Part shown: piece after piece, positions 44,110 through 59,165 of the stretch
Layout: every line of letters begins with the position of its first letter
Position numbering within the stretch: the first letter of the stretch is position 1
Source of the DNA: Micromonospora echinaurantiaca
GTDB taxonomy: Bacteria > Actinomycetota > Actinomycetes > Mycobacteriales > Micromonosporaceae
Length of the DNA: 64,000 bases
Direction of reading: 5' to 3'
NCBI RefSeq assembly: GCF_900090235.1
Contig: NZ_LT607750.1
Coordinates: 4,331,001 to 4,395,000, forward strand
Made by a program: the position numbers and the translations under genes
The notes under the pieces: model-generated
Databases searched by the model: none
What the model saw: the letters and a program-made list of their open reading frames with translations, nothing else
Told to the model about the DNA's origin: nothing

Positions 44110-45219
44110 TCAGGGGTCGGGGAATGATCCGTCGCCGAAGAGGATGCGGCTGGCCGCGGCCCGGCCGAGGGGCGTCCGGAGCAGCGTGAACGCCGCCGCC
44201 GCGAGGGCGGGCGTACGCACCTGGGCCAGCCCCCGGCGCAGGGTCAGCCGGCCACGGAAGCGGGCCCGCAGGGCGGCCCCGTCGTACCGGGTCAACGCCT
44301 CCGGCCGCCCAATTCGCAGGGCCTCGTCGAGGACGGTGGCGGCGAGCTCGGACAGCCGCAGGCACGGGTCGAGGCCGCCGGCGGTGAGCGGCGAGACGGC
44401 CCCGGCGGCGTCCCCCACCAGCAGCCCGTCCGCGCAGCTGATCCGGCGCAGCACCCCGCCGACCGGGATCGGGCCGCCGCGCCGCTCGACCTGCTCGGGG
44501 TGGTCGACGCCGGGCAGTCCGGGCGCCGCCGCACGGAACCGCTGCAGGGCCCGCCGGAGACCGTCCGGGAAGCGGTCGGCGTAGCCGGCCACGCCGACGT
44601 GGGCGTGCCGGCCGTCGTTGACGACCCACGCCAGGTACCCGGGCGCGAGCGACGGGTCGAGCACGCAGTGGAACGCCGGCGCCTCGCCGCCGGCCGGGAT
44701 CGCGAACACCTCCTCGGCACCGACCAGCAGGTGCTGGTTGCGGTCCAGGCCGAGGTCCCGGGCCACCCGCGAGCGGGCGCCGTCGGCGCCGACGACGAAC
44801 CGCGCCCGGACCCGGGTCGGGCCGTCCGGACCGACCAGCAGGACGCAGTCGCCTCGCCGTCCGGCGTAGCGGGTGCCGAGCAGGATCCGCACGCCGGCGT
44901 CGGCGGCGGCGCGGGCCGCCGTCACGTACAGCGCGGCCATGTCGGCCACCCGGTACTCGTCGCGGGCACTGACCAGGGTCACCGGCCGGCGCAGCCCCGG
45001 CGGATAGAGCACCACGCGTCGGATGGGTGGCCCGAGGCACCCGGGCGGCAACGCGAAGTCGTCGAGCGTACGCCGGACGAAGATCCCCGTGGTGCGGATC
45101 GCGCCGGTGAGCGTGGATCGCCGTTCGACCAGCAGCACCTCGTGGCCGGCCCGCGCGAGTCGCGTGGCCGTGTGCAGCCCGGCCAGCCCGGCCCCGACCA
45201 CCAGCACGTCCACGGTCAT
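44110..45219 (-). CDS. FAD-dependent oxidoreductase, geranylgeranyl-reductase-like
   Basis: A 369-residue flavoprotein. FAD-binding is shown by VDVLVVGAGLAGLHTATRLARAGHEVLLVER at the N-terminus, the FVVGADGARSRVARDLGL DG motif, and the GLLVGDAAGAVSPLTAGGL GD motif. Its arrangement, with the C-terminal helical part, matches the geranylgeranyl reductase/lycopene-cyclase-like branch and other FAD monooxygenases. The ATG at 45219 overlaps the stop of the ABC permease gene (ATGA), so it is the last gene of a coupled three-gene operon. The role of an oxidoreductase next to an exporter could be modification of the exported compound. Confidence 0.83.
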   Translation of the reverse strand: MTVDVLVVGAGLAGLHTATRLARAGHEVLLVERRSTLTGAIRTTGIFVRRTLDDFALPPGCLGPPIRRVVLYPPGLRRPVTLVSARDEYRVADMAALYVTAARAAADAGVRILLGTRYAGRRGDCVLLVGPDGPTRVRARFVVGADGARSRVARDLGLDRNQHLLVGAEEVFAIPAGGEAPAFHCVLDPSLAPGYLAWVVNDGRHAHVGVAGYADRFPDGLRRALQRFRAAAPGLPGVDHPEQVERRGGPIPVGGVLRRISCADGLLVGDAAGAVSPLTAGGLDPCLRLSELAATVLDEALRIGRPEALTRYDGAALRARFRGRLTLRRGLAQVRTPALAAAAFTLLRTPLGRAAASRILFGDGSFPDP

Positions 45220-46025
45220 CGGTTCGCGTCGTCGCGGATCAGCCGCAGCCCGCCGAGCAGGAGCGCGCCGGCGGCCCAGGCCAGCAGGACGAGCACCGAC
45301 GACGACGTCGTCATCCCCGGCACCTCGCCGAGCAGGAGGAACGCCGCGCCCGTCCCGGGCAGGACGTCGGCCAGCGCGGACATCCACTCGTAACCGAACT
45401 GCGGTAGCAGCAGCGGCAGCACCAGCATCAGCAGGAACACCGCGACCAGGGCGCCGGCCGTGTTGCGCAGCAGGAAGCCGAGCCCGACGGCGAGAACGGT
45501 GCCGGCCGCGAGGACGAAGGCGACGGTGGCCAGCACCTCGGCGCCGTCGCCCACCGGCAGGCGGAGGCCCGGCCGGGCGGCGGCGAAGGCGGTCAGGGCG
45601 GAGGCGAGCCCCAACAGCACCCCGGCGACCGTGGCGGCGCCGGCCGTGACGACGGTGCGGGCGAGGAAGAGGACACCGCGGCGTGGCGTCCACTGCAGGG
45701 TCGGCACGATCCCGCCGGTGGCGTACTCGGCGGTGACGGCGGTCAGGGTGAGCGCGAGCAGGGCGAACTGCGCCGGCATGGCGCTGATCCCCGAGATGGC
45801 CCAGGCCGGTTCCCCCTGCGGCGGATCGGGGCTCGCGGCGGCCTCGAAGCCGGCGATCGCGCCGATCCCCACCGTCGCGGCGGCGGCCGCGGCCAGGAAC
45901 CACCAGGTGGCCTTGACCGTCCACAGCCGGGTCCACTCGGCGGCGCAGGTACGCGCGAACAGGCGCCCGGTGGCGGGTTCGGCGGCCGCACCGCGCTGGA
46001 CGGGAATGGTCGACGAAGCGGTCAC
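45216..46025 (-). CDS. ABC-2-type transporter permease
   Basis: A 269-residue membrane subunit with about six helices (WFLAAAAAATVGIGAIAGF, MPAQFALLALTLTAV, VVTAGAATVAGVLLGLASAL, VLATVAFVLAAGTVLAVGLGFLL, ALVAVFLLMLVLPLLL, SVLVLLAWAAGALLLGGL). It partners the ATPase encoded just upstream. The GTG start at 46025 overlaps the ATPase stop by GTGA, and its own stop overlaps the next start, so all three are translationally coupled. Such ABC-2 pairs export antibiotics, lipids or peptides. Confidence 0.87.
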   Translation of the reverse strand: MTASSTIPVQRGAAAEPATGRLFARTCAAEWTRLWTVKATWWFLAAAAAATVGIGAIAGFEAAASPDPPQGEPAWAISGISAMPAQFALLALTLTAVTAEYATGGIVPTLQWTPRRGVLFLARTVVTAGAATVAGVLLGLASALTAFAAARPGLRLPVGDGAEVLATVAFVLAAGTVLAVGLGFLLRNTAGALVAVFLLMLVLPLLLPQFGYEWMSALADVLPGTGAAFLLLGEVPGMTTSSSVLVLLAWAAGALLLGGLRLIRDDANR

Positions 46026-46963
46026 CGCTCCCCCTCCGTGCTCACCCGGGCCGCCGTCCGCTGGCGGCCGTGGTACTCGACGTGGTTGCCGGTCAGTTCG
46101 AGGTACGCCTGCTCCAGGGACTGCTGGACCTCGGAGAGGTGGTGCAGCGGGATGTGGCCGGAGTTGGCCACCTCGCCGACCTGCACCGCGGTGCCGCCCT
46201 CCACCAGCAACTCGTCCGCCTCGACCCGCCGGACGGTGAGGCCGCGTTCCCGGAGCCGGGCGAGCAGCGCGTCCGCCTGCGTGCTGCGCACGCGTACCTC
46301 GACGTGTCCCAGTCCCCGCAGGATGTCCTCGGTCGTCGTGTCGGCGATCAGGCGGCCCCGACCGATGACGATCAGGCGGTCGGCGGTCTGCTGCATCTCG
46401 CTCAACAGATGGCTGGAGACCAGCACGGTGCGCTGCTGATCGGCGAGTTCGCGGAGCAGCCCGCGGATCCAGCGGATGCCGTCCAGGTCCAGCCCGTTCA
46501 TCGGCTCGTCGAACAGCAGCACGCGGGGGTCGGCGAGGAGCGCCGCGGCGATCCCGAGCCGCTGGCGCATGCCCAGCGAGTAGCCCTTGATCCGGCGCCG
46601 GGCCGCGCCGCCGAGGCCGACCTGCTCGATCACCTCCGCCACCCGGCGTTCCGGGATGCCGTTCGCCCGCGCGGCCACCCGGAGGTGGCTGCGTCCGGTA
46701 CGACCGGGGTGCACGGCGCCGGGATCCAGCAGCGCACCGACCTCGCGGAGCGGTTCGCCGAGGGTCGCGAACGCCCGGCCGTTCACCAGGGCCCGGCCGG
46801 CGGTGGGTCGGTCGAGGCCGAGCACCATCCGCATCGTCGTGGACTTCCCCGCCCCGTTCGGGCCGAGGAACCCGGTGACCTTCCCCGGCTCAACGACGAA
46901 GCTCAGGTCGTCGACGGCCAGGACGTCGCCGTAGCGCTTGGTGAGCCCACGAACCTCGATCAT
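46022..46963 (-). CDS. ABC transporter ATP-binding protein (ABC-2/DrrA-like)
   Basis: A 313-residue ATPase. The Walker A is GPNGAGKST (34-42), with the signature YSLGMRQRLGIAAALL, Walker B RVLLFDEPMNGLD and the H-loop VSSHLLSEM. The C-terminal ~80 residues form the DrrA-type regulatory extension with two strand-rich segments. The ATG at 46963 has GGGGAGG about 8 nt upstream. First gene of the ABC exporter operon. A good promoter (47032-47060) lies upstream with flanking repeats. Confidence 0.93.
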   Translation of the reverse strand: MIEVRGLTKRYGDVLAVDDLSFVVEPGKVTGFLGPNGAGKSTTMRMVLGLDRPTAGRALVNGRAFATLGEPLREVGALLDPGAVHPGRTGRSHLRVAARANGIPERRVAEVIEQVGLGGAARRRIKGYSLGMRQRLGIAAALLADPRVLLFDEPMNGLDLDGIRWIRGLLRELADQQRTVLVSSHLLSEMQQTADRLIVIGRGRLIADTTTEDILRGLGHVEVRVRSTQADALLARLRERGLTVRRVEADELLVEGGTAVQVGEVANSGHIPLHHLSEVQQSLEQAYLELTGNHVEYHGRQRTAARVSTEGER

Positions 46964-47031
46964 CGGCGTCCTCCCCACGGGGCTTGCGGAACCGCCGCCG
47001 TGACGCCACTCTGCCCTGCGATCATACATCG

Positions 47032-47060
47032 ACTATCACGCGCTACCTATCGAAAGTCAA
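47032..47060 (-). promoter_or_regulatory. Promoter of the ABC operon with flanking TCGATA repeats
   Basis: On the minus strand TTGACT (47055-47060) and GATAGT (47032-47037) have a 17-bp spacer. TCGATA repeats flank the -35 box on both sides (47048-47053 and 47065-47070). A related AGTCGATGTAT element follows the -10 box. The repeats are likely regulator contacts, for example a PadR- or GntR-type protein; no such gene is adjacent. The remainder of the 409-bp gap 46964-47372 holds no other gene, and the carboxylase promoter presumably lies near 47215-47260, where the sequence is AT-richer. Confidence 0.6.
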
Positions 47061-47372
47061 TAGATATCGACCGCGAGTCATCTGATGGGAGGCAGGACGC
47101 CCCGGCTCGGCCGGGCGGACGGCCGTTCGCGCGGCCGGTCCCGCCGGCCCGACGCCACCCGGCCGGTGGGCCGCGCTCGCCGGCGCCATTAGCACCAGTA
47201 CGAGCCCGAAGTGTGGGCGCCAAAAAGTTTTGTTCAGTTCCTACAAACGGCGCCGCACAGGGTTCGGTGGTTACGACATGGCGCGGCCCGCCGGCAGGCG
47301 GAAAGGTGACCAATGCCGGGGGGCGGGATCTCGCGGCGCGTACATCGTGGGTCTACCGGAGGGGTCGGTCGG

Positions 47373-52838
<5,466 letters not shown>

Positions 52839-53008
52839 CCCCCGGGGCTGCGATCATGCCCCTCCCCCCGGGTACCACCGGCCGGGCGGCAGCCGTCCTG
52901 GTGTCCGACGGTTGGGCCCGGCCGGGTGGGGTACACCGCCGCGACTGGCGGGGCGGTCCCCGGCCGGGTTTCGCCCGGCGGGGACCGGCGGGACGGCGCG
53001 GGGGGCCG

Positions 53009-55258
53009 ATGTCGGATGGGTCAGCGCGGTGGGGCGGGCCGGGGACGCCCGACGACGTGGTGGAGTTGCGGGTGCACGGGGCCGCCAGCGCGAGCGCCGG
53101 CGAGGTGCTGGACCTGCCGCGGATCGAGCAGGTCGCGGGCGACCGCAGCGGGGGCTTCTACCGGACCCGCCGGTGCTCGGACACCGACGACGCCGGGCAG
53201 GTGACGCTGGAGGCGTACCGCTGGGGTGATCTTCCCTCGGGGACCGTGGCCCGCACCCTGTCGCTGGTGTTCCTGCTGCCGTTCATGCTGGTCAACGTGG
53301 CGATCTGGATGCGCCCGGCGCAACCCGGCTCGGACGCGGTGGCCAGGTCCCTGTGCCGGTTGCTGGCGCTCACCCTCACCGCCCTGTACGTGCTGGCCGC
53401 CGCCGGCGTCGCGCTGGACCTGATCGGGTGGAAGTGCCTGACCTCGGCGCCCTGCCTGGAAGGGCGCAGTTGGTTGTCCTGGTTGGCCGGGCGACCGGTC
53501 GGACTGCGGCTGGCGGTGCTCGCGCTGGTGCCGGCCGCCGCCATCGGCCTGCTCTGGCGGGCCAGTACCCGCCCGGGGCGGGTGTTCGAGGCGTTCCGCG
53601 CTCCCGAGGCGCAGGTCTCCCGGCACCGGCTCAGCGCGGTCGGCCAGTGGGACGCCGAGCCGCTGGTGGGCCGGCTGCGCGCCGTCCACGTCGCGGCGGC
53701 GTTCGCGACACTGGACGTCACCCTGCTCGCCGCCCGGGTCTCGGCCGGGCCGTCGGCCGGCACCGTCGCGCTGGCGGTCGCCGCCGGGACGGTCCTGGCC
53801 GCGTGTGCGGTGCTGCTCTGCACACCCCCGCTGATCGACCGGGGTGCCACGGACCGGCGGCTGGACCGGGTCACCCGTACGCTGCGGACGATCTCCGTCG
53901 TCCTCACCGTCGTGGTGGCGGCCCACCTCCTTTCCAGCCCGGCGCGCTGGCCCGAGGGGGGCGGCCTGCCCGGCTACGACTCGATCCTCACCGGCCTGTT
54001 CGCCGCCCAGACGACCCTGCTGATCGCACTGGCCGCCGTGCTGCTCTGGAGCCGGGAACGCCGGCCGGAGGACACGCCGCTGTTCGGGCTGGGCGCGCTG
54101 GCGGTCGCGGCCGCCGCGATCAGCGTGGCGGTGGCGTACTCCGCCGAGCTGGTCTACCGGGTGGCGGACTTCCTGGATCGCGACACGCCGACCGCGACGG
54201 GGGTGGCCGACGGGCCGCCGCGGGCGTACACCTGGGCGATCTACGGCCTCCTCCGCGCGGTGCTGGTCACGCTGGTGGTCGTGGGCCTGGTCGCGCTGAT
54301 CTCGCGGCGCGGCCGCTACCGCACCGCGGCGACGCTCATCGCGCACGACTACCCGGACCCGCCGGCGGAGGCGGAGCCACGCCTGCACCAGGTGCGCGGG
54401 GCGGTGGCCCGGGCCCGGTTCACCGAACTGCTGATCCCGCTGGCCGTGGTCTACGCCGGCCTCGCCGGGCTCGGCACGGCCACCACCACCATCGGACTGC
54501 TGGGGCTCTATCCGGCCGGCGCTCTGGAGCGATTCGCCGGTGTGCCGGCCGACCTGGTCACCTTCGCCGTGGCGTTCGGCAGCTGGGTGATCGCGGCGAT
54601 CATCCTGGGCCTGGTGCTCGGTGGGATCTTCGCCTACCGGACCGTCGAGTTCCGGCGCCACGTCGGTGTCCTGTGGGACCTGGGCACGTTCTGGCCGCGA
54701 GCCGCCCACCCGTTCGCGCCGCCCTGCTACGCCGAGCGCGCCGTGCCGGAGCTGACCCGGCGGATCACGTACCTGGTCGGGCGCGGCAACGCGGTGCTGC
54801 TCACCGGGCACAGCTACGGTTCGGTGCTGGCCGCCGCGACGGTGCTCCAACTGCCGCCCGCGGTCAGCAACCGGGTCGCCCTGCTCACCCACGGGTCGCC
54901 GCTGCGCCGGATCTACGCCCGGCTCTTCCCCGCCTACATCGACGACGAGGTGCTGCACGAGATCGGCGCCCGGGTCGGCTGGCGGTGGGTGAACCTGTGG
55001 CGCGACACGGACCCGATCGGCGGCTGGGTCTTGTCTGCGCACCTGCCCACCGCGCCGGCCCCCGTCGGCCCGGCGGCGGCCGTGGACCGCCGGCTCCGGG
55101 ATCCCGCCGACGTGGTGACGCCACCGGGCGACAGCGTCCCGCCGCCGATCCAGGGACACCGGGCCTGCGAGTCCGACCAGCGCTTCGTCGAGGCGGCGCG
55201 GGAGCTGGTCGAGCGCCTGCGCCCGCCGACGGAGCCAGGGCCGCCGCGGGCCGAATAG
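53009..55258 (+). CDS. Multi-pass membrane protein with C-terminal alpha/beta-hydrolase domain
   Basis: A 749-residue membrane protein. An N-terminal soluble segment (VVELRVHGAASASAGEVLDLP...) with an early hydrolase-like strand precedes about ten helices between residues 85 and 540. A cytoplasmic C-terminal domain carries GHSYGS with the nucleophile Ser at 602. An RDTDPIGGWV segment could hold the acid, and HRACESDQRFV a downstream His. This suggests a lipase or thioesterase built into a membrane scaffold. It lies 170 bp after the single-chain carboxylase on the same strand and could serve the same lipid pathway. Not assigned to a named family. Confidence 0.75.
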   Translation: MSDGSARWGGPGTPDDVVELRVHGAASASAGEVLDLPRIEQVAGDRSGGFYRTRRCSDTDDAGQVTLEAYRWGDLPSGTVARTLSLVFLLPFMLVNVAIWMRPAQPGSDAVARSLCRLLALTLTALYVLAAAGVALDLIGWKCLTSAPCLEGRSWLSWLAGRPVGLRLAVLALVPAAAIGLLWRASTRPGRVFEAFRAPEAQVSRHRLSAVGQWDAEPLVGRLRAVHVAAAFATLDVTLLAARVSAGPSAGTVALAVAAGTVLAACAVLLCTPPLIDRGATDRRLDRVTRTLRTISVVLTVVVAAHLLSSPARWPEGGGLPGYDSILTGLFAAQTTLLIALAAVLLWSRERRPEDTPLFGLGALAVAAAAISVAVAYSAELVYRVADFLDRDTPTATGVADGPPRAYTWAIYGLLRAVLVTLVVVGLVALISRRGRYRTAATLIAHDYPDPPAEAEPRLHQVRGAVARARFTELLIPLAVVYAGLAGLGTATTTIGLLGLYPAGALERFAGVPADLVTFAVAFGSWVIAAIILGLVLGGIFAYRTVEFRRHVGVLWDLGTFWPRAAHPFAPPCYAERAVPELTRRITYLVGRGNAVLLTGHSYGSVLAAATVLQLPPAVSNRVALLTHGSPLRRIYARLFPAYIDDEVLHEIGARVGWRWVNLWRDTDPIGGWVLSAHLPTAPAPVGPAAAVDRRLRDPADVVTPPGDSVPPPIQGHRACESDQRFVEAARELVERLRPPTEPGPPRAE

Positions 55259-55324
55259 CGATCCGCGGCCCGGGTCGCCTGGTGCCGGCGCCGCTGGCCC
55301 ACCCCGGCGGCCGGTGGTCGCCGG

Positions 55325-56503
55325 TCAGGTCGGTGGCGACGGCACCTCGGGTGGGCGCCCCCGGGCGCGGGCCACGTCGGAGGCGGCCACGCCGGCGAGT
55401 ACGGCGGTGGCGGTCAGGGCGGACGGCAGCGGCGGCACGTGGCGCATCGCCGGGATCAGGGCGACCGCCGCGAGCAGCCCGATCAACCGCCCGCGGGACA
55501 GGCGGGCGAATACGGTGTACTCGAAGGCGGCCCGTCCGGCCAGGAACAGCGCGGGACCGCCGAGCAGCACGGCGCCCCAGGCGGGTTCGCTGTGCCCGAG
55601 GGGATGGGCGATGACGAGTTCCGCGCCGACCGCGGTGAACACGGTGCCGGCCACCATCGCCAGGTGGGTGTACGACACCGATCGGGCGAGGCGGGCCCGG
55701 TCCGGGGCTGCGTCGATGGCGGCGGAGAGCAGTTCCCCCGCGCGGTAGATGTAGATCCGCCACAGCAGCACCGTGGTGGTGATCGACACCAGGAAGGCGA
55801 TGCTGCCGTACGCCGTGAAACCGGTGCCGCGCAGCGTCAGTCCGGTCACCAGGATCAACTCGCCGAGCGCGATGATGAAGAACTGCCGGTACCGCTCGGC
55901 CAGGTGCTCGGCCACGCTCGGCAGCTGCGCGATGGGCGTGCGGCCGATCCCGGGGGTGGGGTGGCGGAAGACGTACGCGGCGTAGTCCAGGCCCACCGCC
56001 AGTGCCCACAGGATGCCCCGTGCCGTACCGGGCGCCAGCGCGCCGGCGAGCCACGGCAGCGCGGACACGCCGAACCAGAACAGCCCCCGCAGGGCCGTGC
56101 ACCGCAGTTCGTGCCCCCGCAGCAGGACCACCAGGAAGAGTTCGCGGCCGAGGTGGATGGCGACGTACGCGCCCGCGAAGACCAGCCCCTGCCCGCCGAA
56201 CGCGTCCGGCAGCGCGACCGCCATCACCAGGACGCCGATCATGATCGCGATGGTCAGGGCCTGGATCTCCGGCCGCTGCGGGTCGAACAACTCGGTGATC
56301 CAGGCGGTGGTGAACCAGACCCACCACACGGCCAGCAGCAGCACCAGCGCGTCGACCGCACCGCTGAGGGAGAGGTCGGTCAGCAGCGCGTACGACAGCT
56401 GCGCGAGGGCGAAGATGAACGCCAGATCGAAGAAGAGTTCCAGGTACGTGGCCCGGGGATCTCCGGGTCCGCGCAGCAGCCCGCCCACCCTGCCGGTTGT
56501 CAT
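55325..56503 (-). CDS. Low temperature requirement protein A (LtrA) family
   Basis: A 392-residue membrane protein with about eleven helices. The start ATYLELFFDLAFIFALAQLSYAL and the HLAERYRQFFIIALGELILVTG segment are the diagnostic LtrA signatures. The function is unknown despite the name taken from Listeria; a general membrane role is supposed. The ATG at 56503 is chosen over a longer frame without a sensible N-terminus. It is divergent from the DUF2804 gene with 230 bp between the starts. Confidence 0.9.
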   Translation of the reverse strand: MTTGRVGGLLRGPGDPRATYLELFFDLAFIFALAQLSYALLTDLSLSGAVDALVLLLAVWWVWFTTAWITELFDPQRPEIQALTIAIMIGVLVMAVALPDAFGGQGLVFAGAYVAIHLGRELFLVVLLRGHELRCTALRGLFWFGVSALPWLAGALAPGTARGILWALAVGLDYAAYVFRHPTPGIGRTPIAQLPSVAEHLAERYRQFFIIALGELILVTGLTLRGTGFTAYGSIAFLVSITTTVLLWRIYIYRAGELLSAAIDAAPDRARLARSVSYTHLAMVAGTVFTAVGAELVIAHPLGHSEPAWGAVLLGGPALFLAGRAAFEYTVFARLSRGRLIGLLAAVALIPAMRHVPPLPSALTATAVLAGVAASDVARARGRPPEVPSPPT

Positions 56504-56733
56504 AGGTTCGCCTGTTCTGCCGGACTTGTACCGGGCTAGAGCAGTCATACCACGCCAGCTCACCTCCCCGCCCCCGGCGGCGGCCGATCCGCTCGTGCTC
56601 GACGTAGTGGGTTCCCGCTACCCGGACAGCGACATCCGCGCGTAACCCGCGCCGAGACCGAGGCAGATCATGAAGATCAGCGCGACGTCCCGCCGCCGGA
56701 GAACCCGGGGGCCGGCCGGATACCCTCGCCGTC

Positions 56734-57714
56734 GTGACGCGCGAGAAGGAGATCACCGGGCCGGTCGACCTGTGCCTGCCGAACGGGCGGCTCAATCCCT
56801 CGGCGGTGGGCTGGAGCCGCCGGCCGGTGCACCGGGCGAACCTGCGTGGCTGGGGCCGCAACAAGCGCTGGGAGTACTGGGGCATCGTCACGCCGAGCCA
56901 CATCGTCGGCCTGGTCGCCTCGTCGCTGGACTACGCCGGCGTGCACGGCCTCTACGTGCTCGACCGGGCCACCAAGGTCGAGATCGACCGGAACGCGGTG
57001 GTGCCCTTCGCCCGGGGCACGCTCTTCCCGCCGGCCAGCGGGGCGGGTGCGGTGCGGGCCCGCGGCGGCGGGCTCTCGATCGACATCGCGCAGGCGGCGT
57101 CGGGCACCACGATCCGCGCCAGCGCCCCCGGTCTGGAGGTCGATCTGGTGGTGCCGCTGCCGGCGGGGCACGAGTCGCTCGGCGTGGTGGTGCCCTGGAG
57201 CACCCGCCGGTTCCAGTACACCGTCAAGGACGTCGGCCGCCCGGTGCGCGGCACGCTGCTGGTCGACGGGGTGGAGCACCAGGTCGCCGAGGCGGACTCC
57301 TTCGCCGTGCTCGACCACGGCCGCGGCCGGTGGCCGTACGCGATCTGGTGGAACTGGGCCGCCGGCAGCGCTCCGGGGCGGGCGATCCAGCTCGGCGGCA
57401 CGTGGACCGACGGCACCGGCTCGACCGAGAACGGCCTCTTCGTCGACGGCCGGCTGCACAAGATCGGCGACGAGCTGCGCTGGGTGTACGACCGCACCGA
57501 CTGGCTGCGGCCGTGGCGGATCAGCGGTGAGCGGGTGGCGGTGGAGTTCCACCCGTTCCACGAGAAGGTCGCCCGGACCAACCTCGGGGTGCTCGCCAAC
57601 GAGACGCACCAGTGCTTCGGGCACTTCACCGGCTGGGCGGCGACCGACGACGGCGAGCGGATCGACCTGGCCGGCCTGGTCGGCTGGGCCGAGGAGGCGC
57701 GCAACCGCTGGTAG
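56734..57714 (+). CDS. DUF2804 family protein
   Basis: A 326-residue protein of the DUF2804 family: EITGPVDLCLPNGRLNPSAVGWSRRPVHRANLRGWGRNKRWEYWGI at the N-terminus and SFAVLDHGRGRWPYAIWWNWAAGS later are the family marks. The fold is predicted as a beta-barrel, lipocalin-like; no activity is established. No signal peptide. The GTG at 56734 is the only sensible start, without a clear ribosome binding site. It is followed by the MalY-type gene after 42 bp on the same strand, so the two may form an operon. Confidence 0.88.
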   Translation: MTREKEITGPVDLCLPNGRLNPSAVGWSRRPVHRANLRGWGRNKRWEYWGIVTPSHIVGLVASSLDYAGVHGLYVLDRATKVEIDRNAVVPFARGTLFPPASGAGAVRARGGGLSIDIAQAASGTTIRASAPGLEVDLVVPLPAGHESLGVVVPWSTRRFQYTVKDVGRPVRGTLLVDGVEHQVAEADSFAVLDHGRGRWPYAIWWNWAAGSAPGRAIQLGGTWTDGTGSTENGLFVDGRLHKIGDELRWVYDRTDWLRPWRISGERVAVEFHPFHEKVARTNLGVLANETHQCFGHFTGWAATDDGERIDLAGLVGWAEEARNRW

Positions 57715-57756
57715 CGTCCGGCACCGGCGGTCGGCGCAGGGCCTAGGGTGGGCGGC

Positions 57757-59028
57757 ATGGCAAGCCTCGCCGCCGACGGCTCCCCGGCGCACAATCCGCT
57801 CACCGTGCTGACGCTGGCGGAACTCCGGCGGCGCACCAGCGTGAAGTGGCGCCTGCACCCGCCGGACGTCCTTCCGCTCTGGGTGGCCGAGATGGACGTG
57901 CCGCTCGCTCCCGTGGTGGCGGACACGCTGCGCCGGGCGGTCGACCTCGGCGACACCGGCTACCCGCACGGCACCGGGTACGCCGAGGCGCTCGGCGAGT
58001 TCGCCGCCGGGCGCTGGGGCTGGCACGACTTCCGGGTCGACCGCACCGCTGTCGTCCCGGACGTGATGATGGGCGTCGTCGAGGTGCTCCGGCTGGTGAC
58101 CGACCCGGGCGACGCGGTGGTGGTCTGCTCCCCCGTCTACCCGCCCTTCTACGCGTTCGTCGGCCACGCCGACCGCCGGGTGATCGAGGCTCCGCTCGGA
58201 CCGGACCTGCGGCTGGACCTCGCCGCCCTCGACGAGGCGTTCCGCCGCGCGCGGAAGTACGGCCGCCGGCCGGCGTTCCTGCTGTGCAACCCGCACAACC
58301 CGACGGGCGTGGTGCACCGCCGGGACGAACTCGAGGCCGTCGCCGACCTGGCCGACCGGCACGGCGTACGGGTGGTCTCCGACGAGATCCACGCTCCCCT
58401 GGTGCTGTCCGGGGCGCGGTTCACCCCGTACCTCACGGTGGCCGGCGCCGAGAACGCGTTCGCCCTGACCTCCGCGTCGAAGGCGTGGAACCTCGCCGGT
58501 CTCAAGGCAGCGCTCGCGGTCGCCGGGCCACGGGCCGCCGCCGACCTCGACCGGATGCCGGAGGAGGTCAGCCACGGCCCCAGCCACCTCGGCATCCTCG
58601 CGCACACCGCCGCGTTCCGCGCCGGCGGCCAGTGGCTCGACCTGCTGCTGGACGGCCTCGACGCCAACCGCACGCTGCTGGAGACGCTGCTGGCGAAGCA
58701 CCTGCCGTCCGTCGGCTACCGCCGCCCCGAGGGCACCTACCTCGCCTGGCTCGACTGCACCGGGCTGGGCGTCGACACCGAGCGGCCGGCTGCCGGCGAG
58801 CCGGGGGTGGCCAGCGACCTCGCCGGGCCGGCGCAGATGTTCCTCGACCGGGCCCGGGTCGCGCTCAGCTCCGGGCACGTCTTCGGCACCGGCGGCACCG
58901 GCTTCGTCCGGCTCAACTTCGCCACCTCACCCGCGGTGCTCACCGAGGCCGTCGCCCGCATGGGCCGCGCCGTCGGCGCGCGGCAGGCGTCCGCGCGCAC
59001 CGGCGCCGACAACGCGGTACGCGCGTAG
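57757..59028 (+). CDS. MalY/PatB-type PLP aminotransferase or C-S lyase
   Basis: A 423-residue fold-type I PLP enzyme. The N-terminal [17 protein letters not shown] and [16 protein letters not shown] are typical of MalY/PatB cystathionine beta-lyases. PLP contacts are [26 protein letters not shown] and the Schiff-base Lys in [13 protein letters not shown]; the C-terminal [16 protein letters not shown] completes the site. It cleaves cystathionine or cysteine conjugates or acts as an aminotransferase. Length is slightly above the usual 390 because of an insertion around 345-360. Confidence 0.92.
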   Translation: MASLAADGSPAHNPLTVLTLAELRRRTSVKWRLHPPDVLPLWVAEMDVPLAPVVADTLRRAVDLGDTGYPHGTGYAEALGEFAAGRWGWHDFRVDRTAVVPDVMMGVVEVLRLVTDPGDAVVVCSPVYPPFYAFVGHADRRVIEAPLGPDLRLDLAALDEAFRRARKYGRRPAFLLCNPHNPTGVVHRRDELEAVADLADRHGVRVVSDEIHAPLVLSGARFTPYLTVAGAENAFALTSASKAWNLAGLKAALAVAGPRAAADLDRMPEEVSHGPSHLGILAHTAAFRAGGQWLDLLLDGLDANRTLLETLLAKHLPSVGYRRPEGTYLAWLDCTGLGVDTERPAAGEPGVASDLAGPAQMFLDRARVALSSGHVFGTGGTGFVRLNFATSPAVLTEAVARMGRAVGARQASARTGADNAVRA

Positions 59029-59165
59029 TCGAACCGGTCGTTACTACTGGCCTGCGGCAGCGGGCGCGGTCAGCGACCGAGGCTCGCGGAGAGCCGGCGG
59101 ATGCCATGGACGAGCAGGTCGGGCGCGCGGTGACCGGCGTGGTGCCCGACACGGTCGACCAGAAG

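Noticed and set aside
59029..59165. Small RNA or tRNA between MalY-type and TPR genes
   Set aside because: No cloverleaf, anticodon arm or strong terminator could be drawn.
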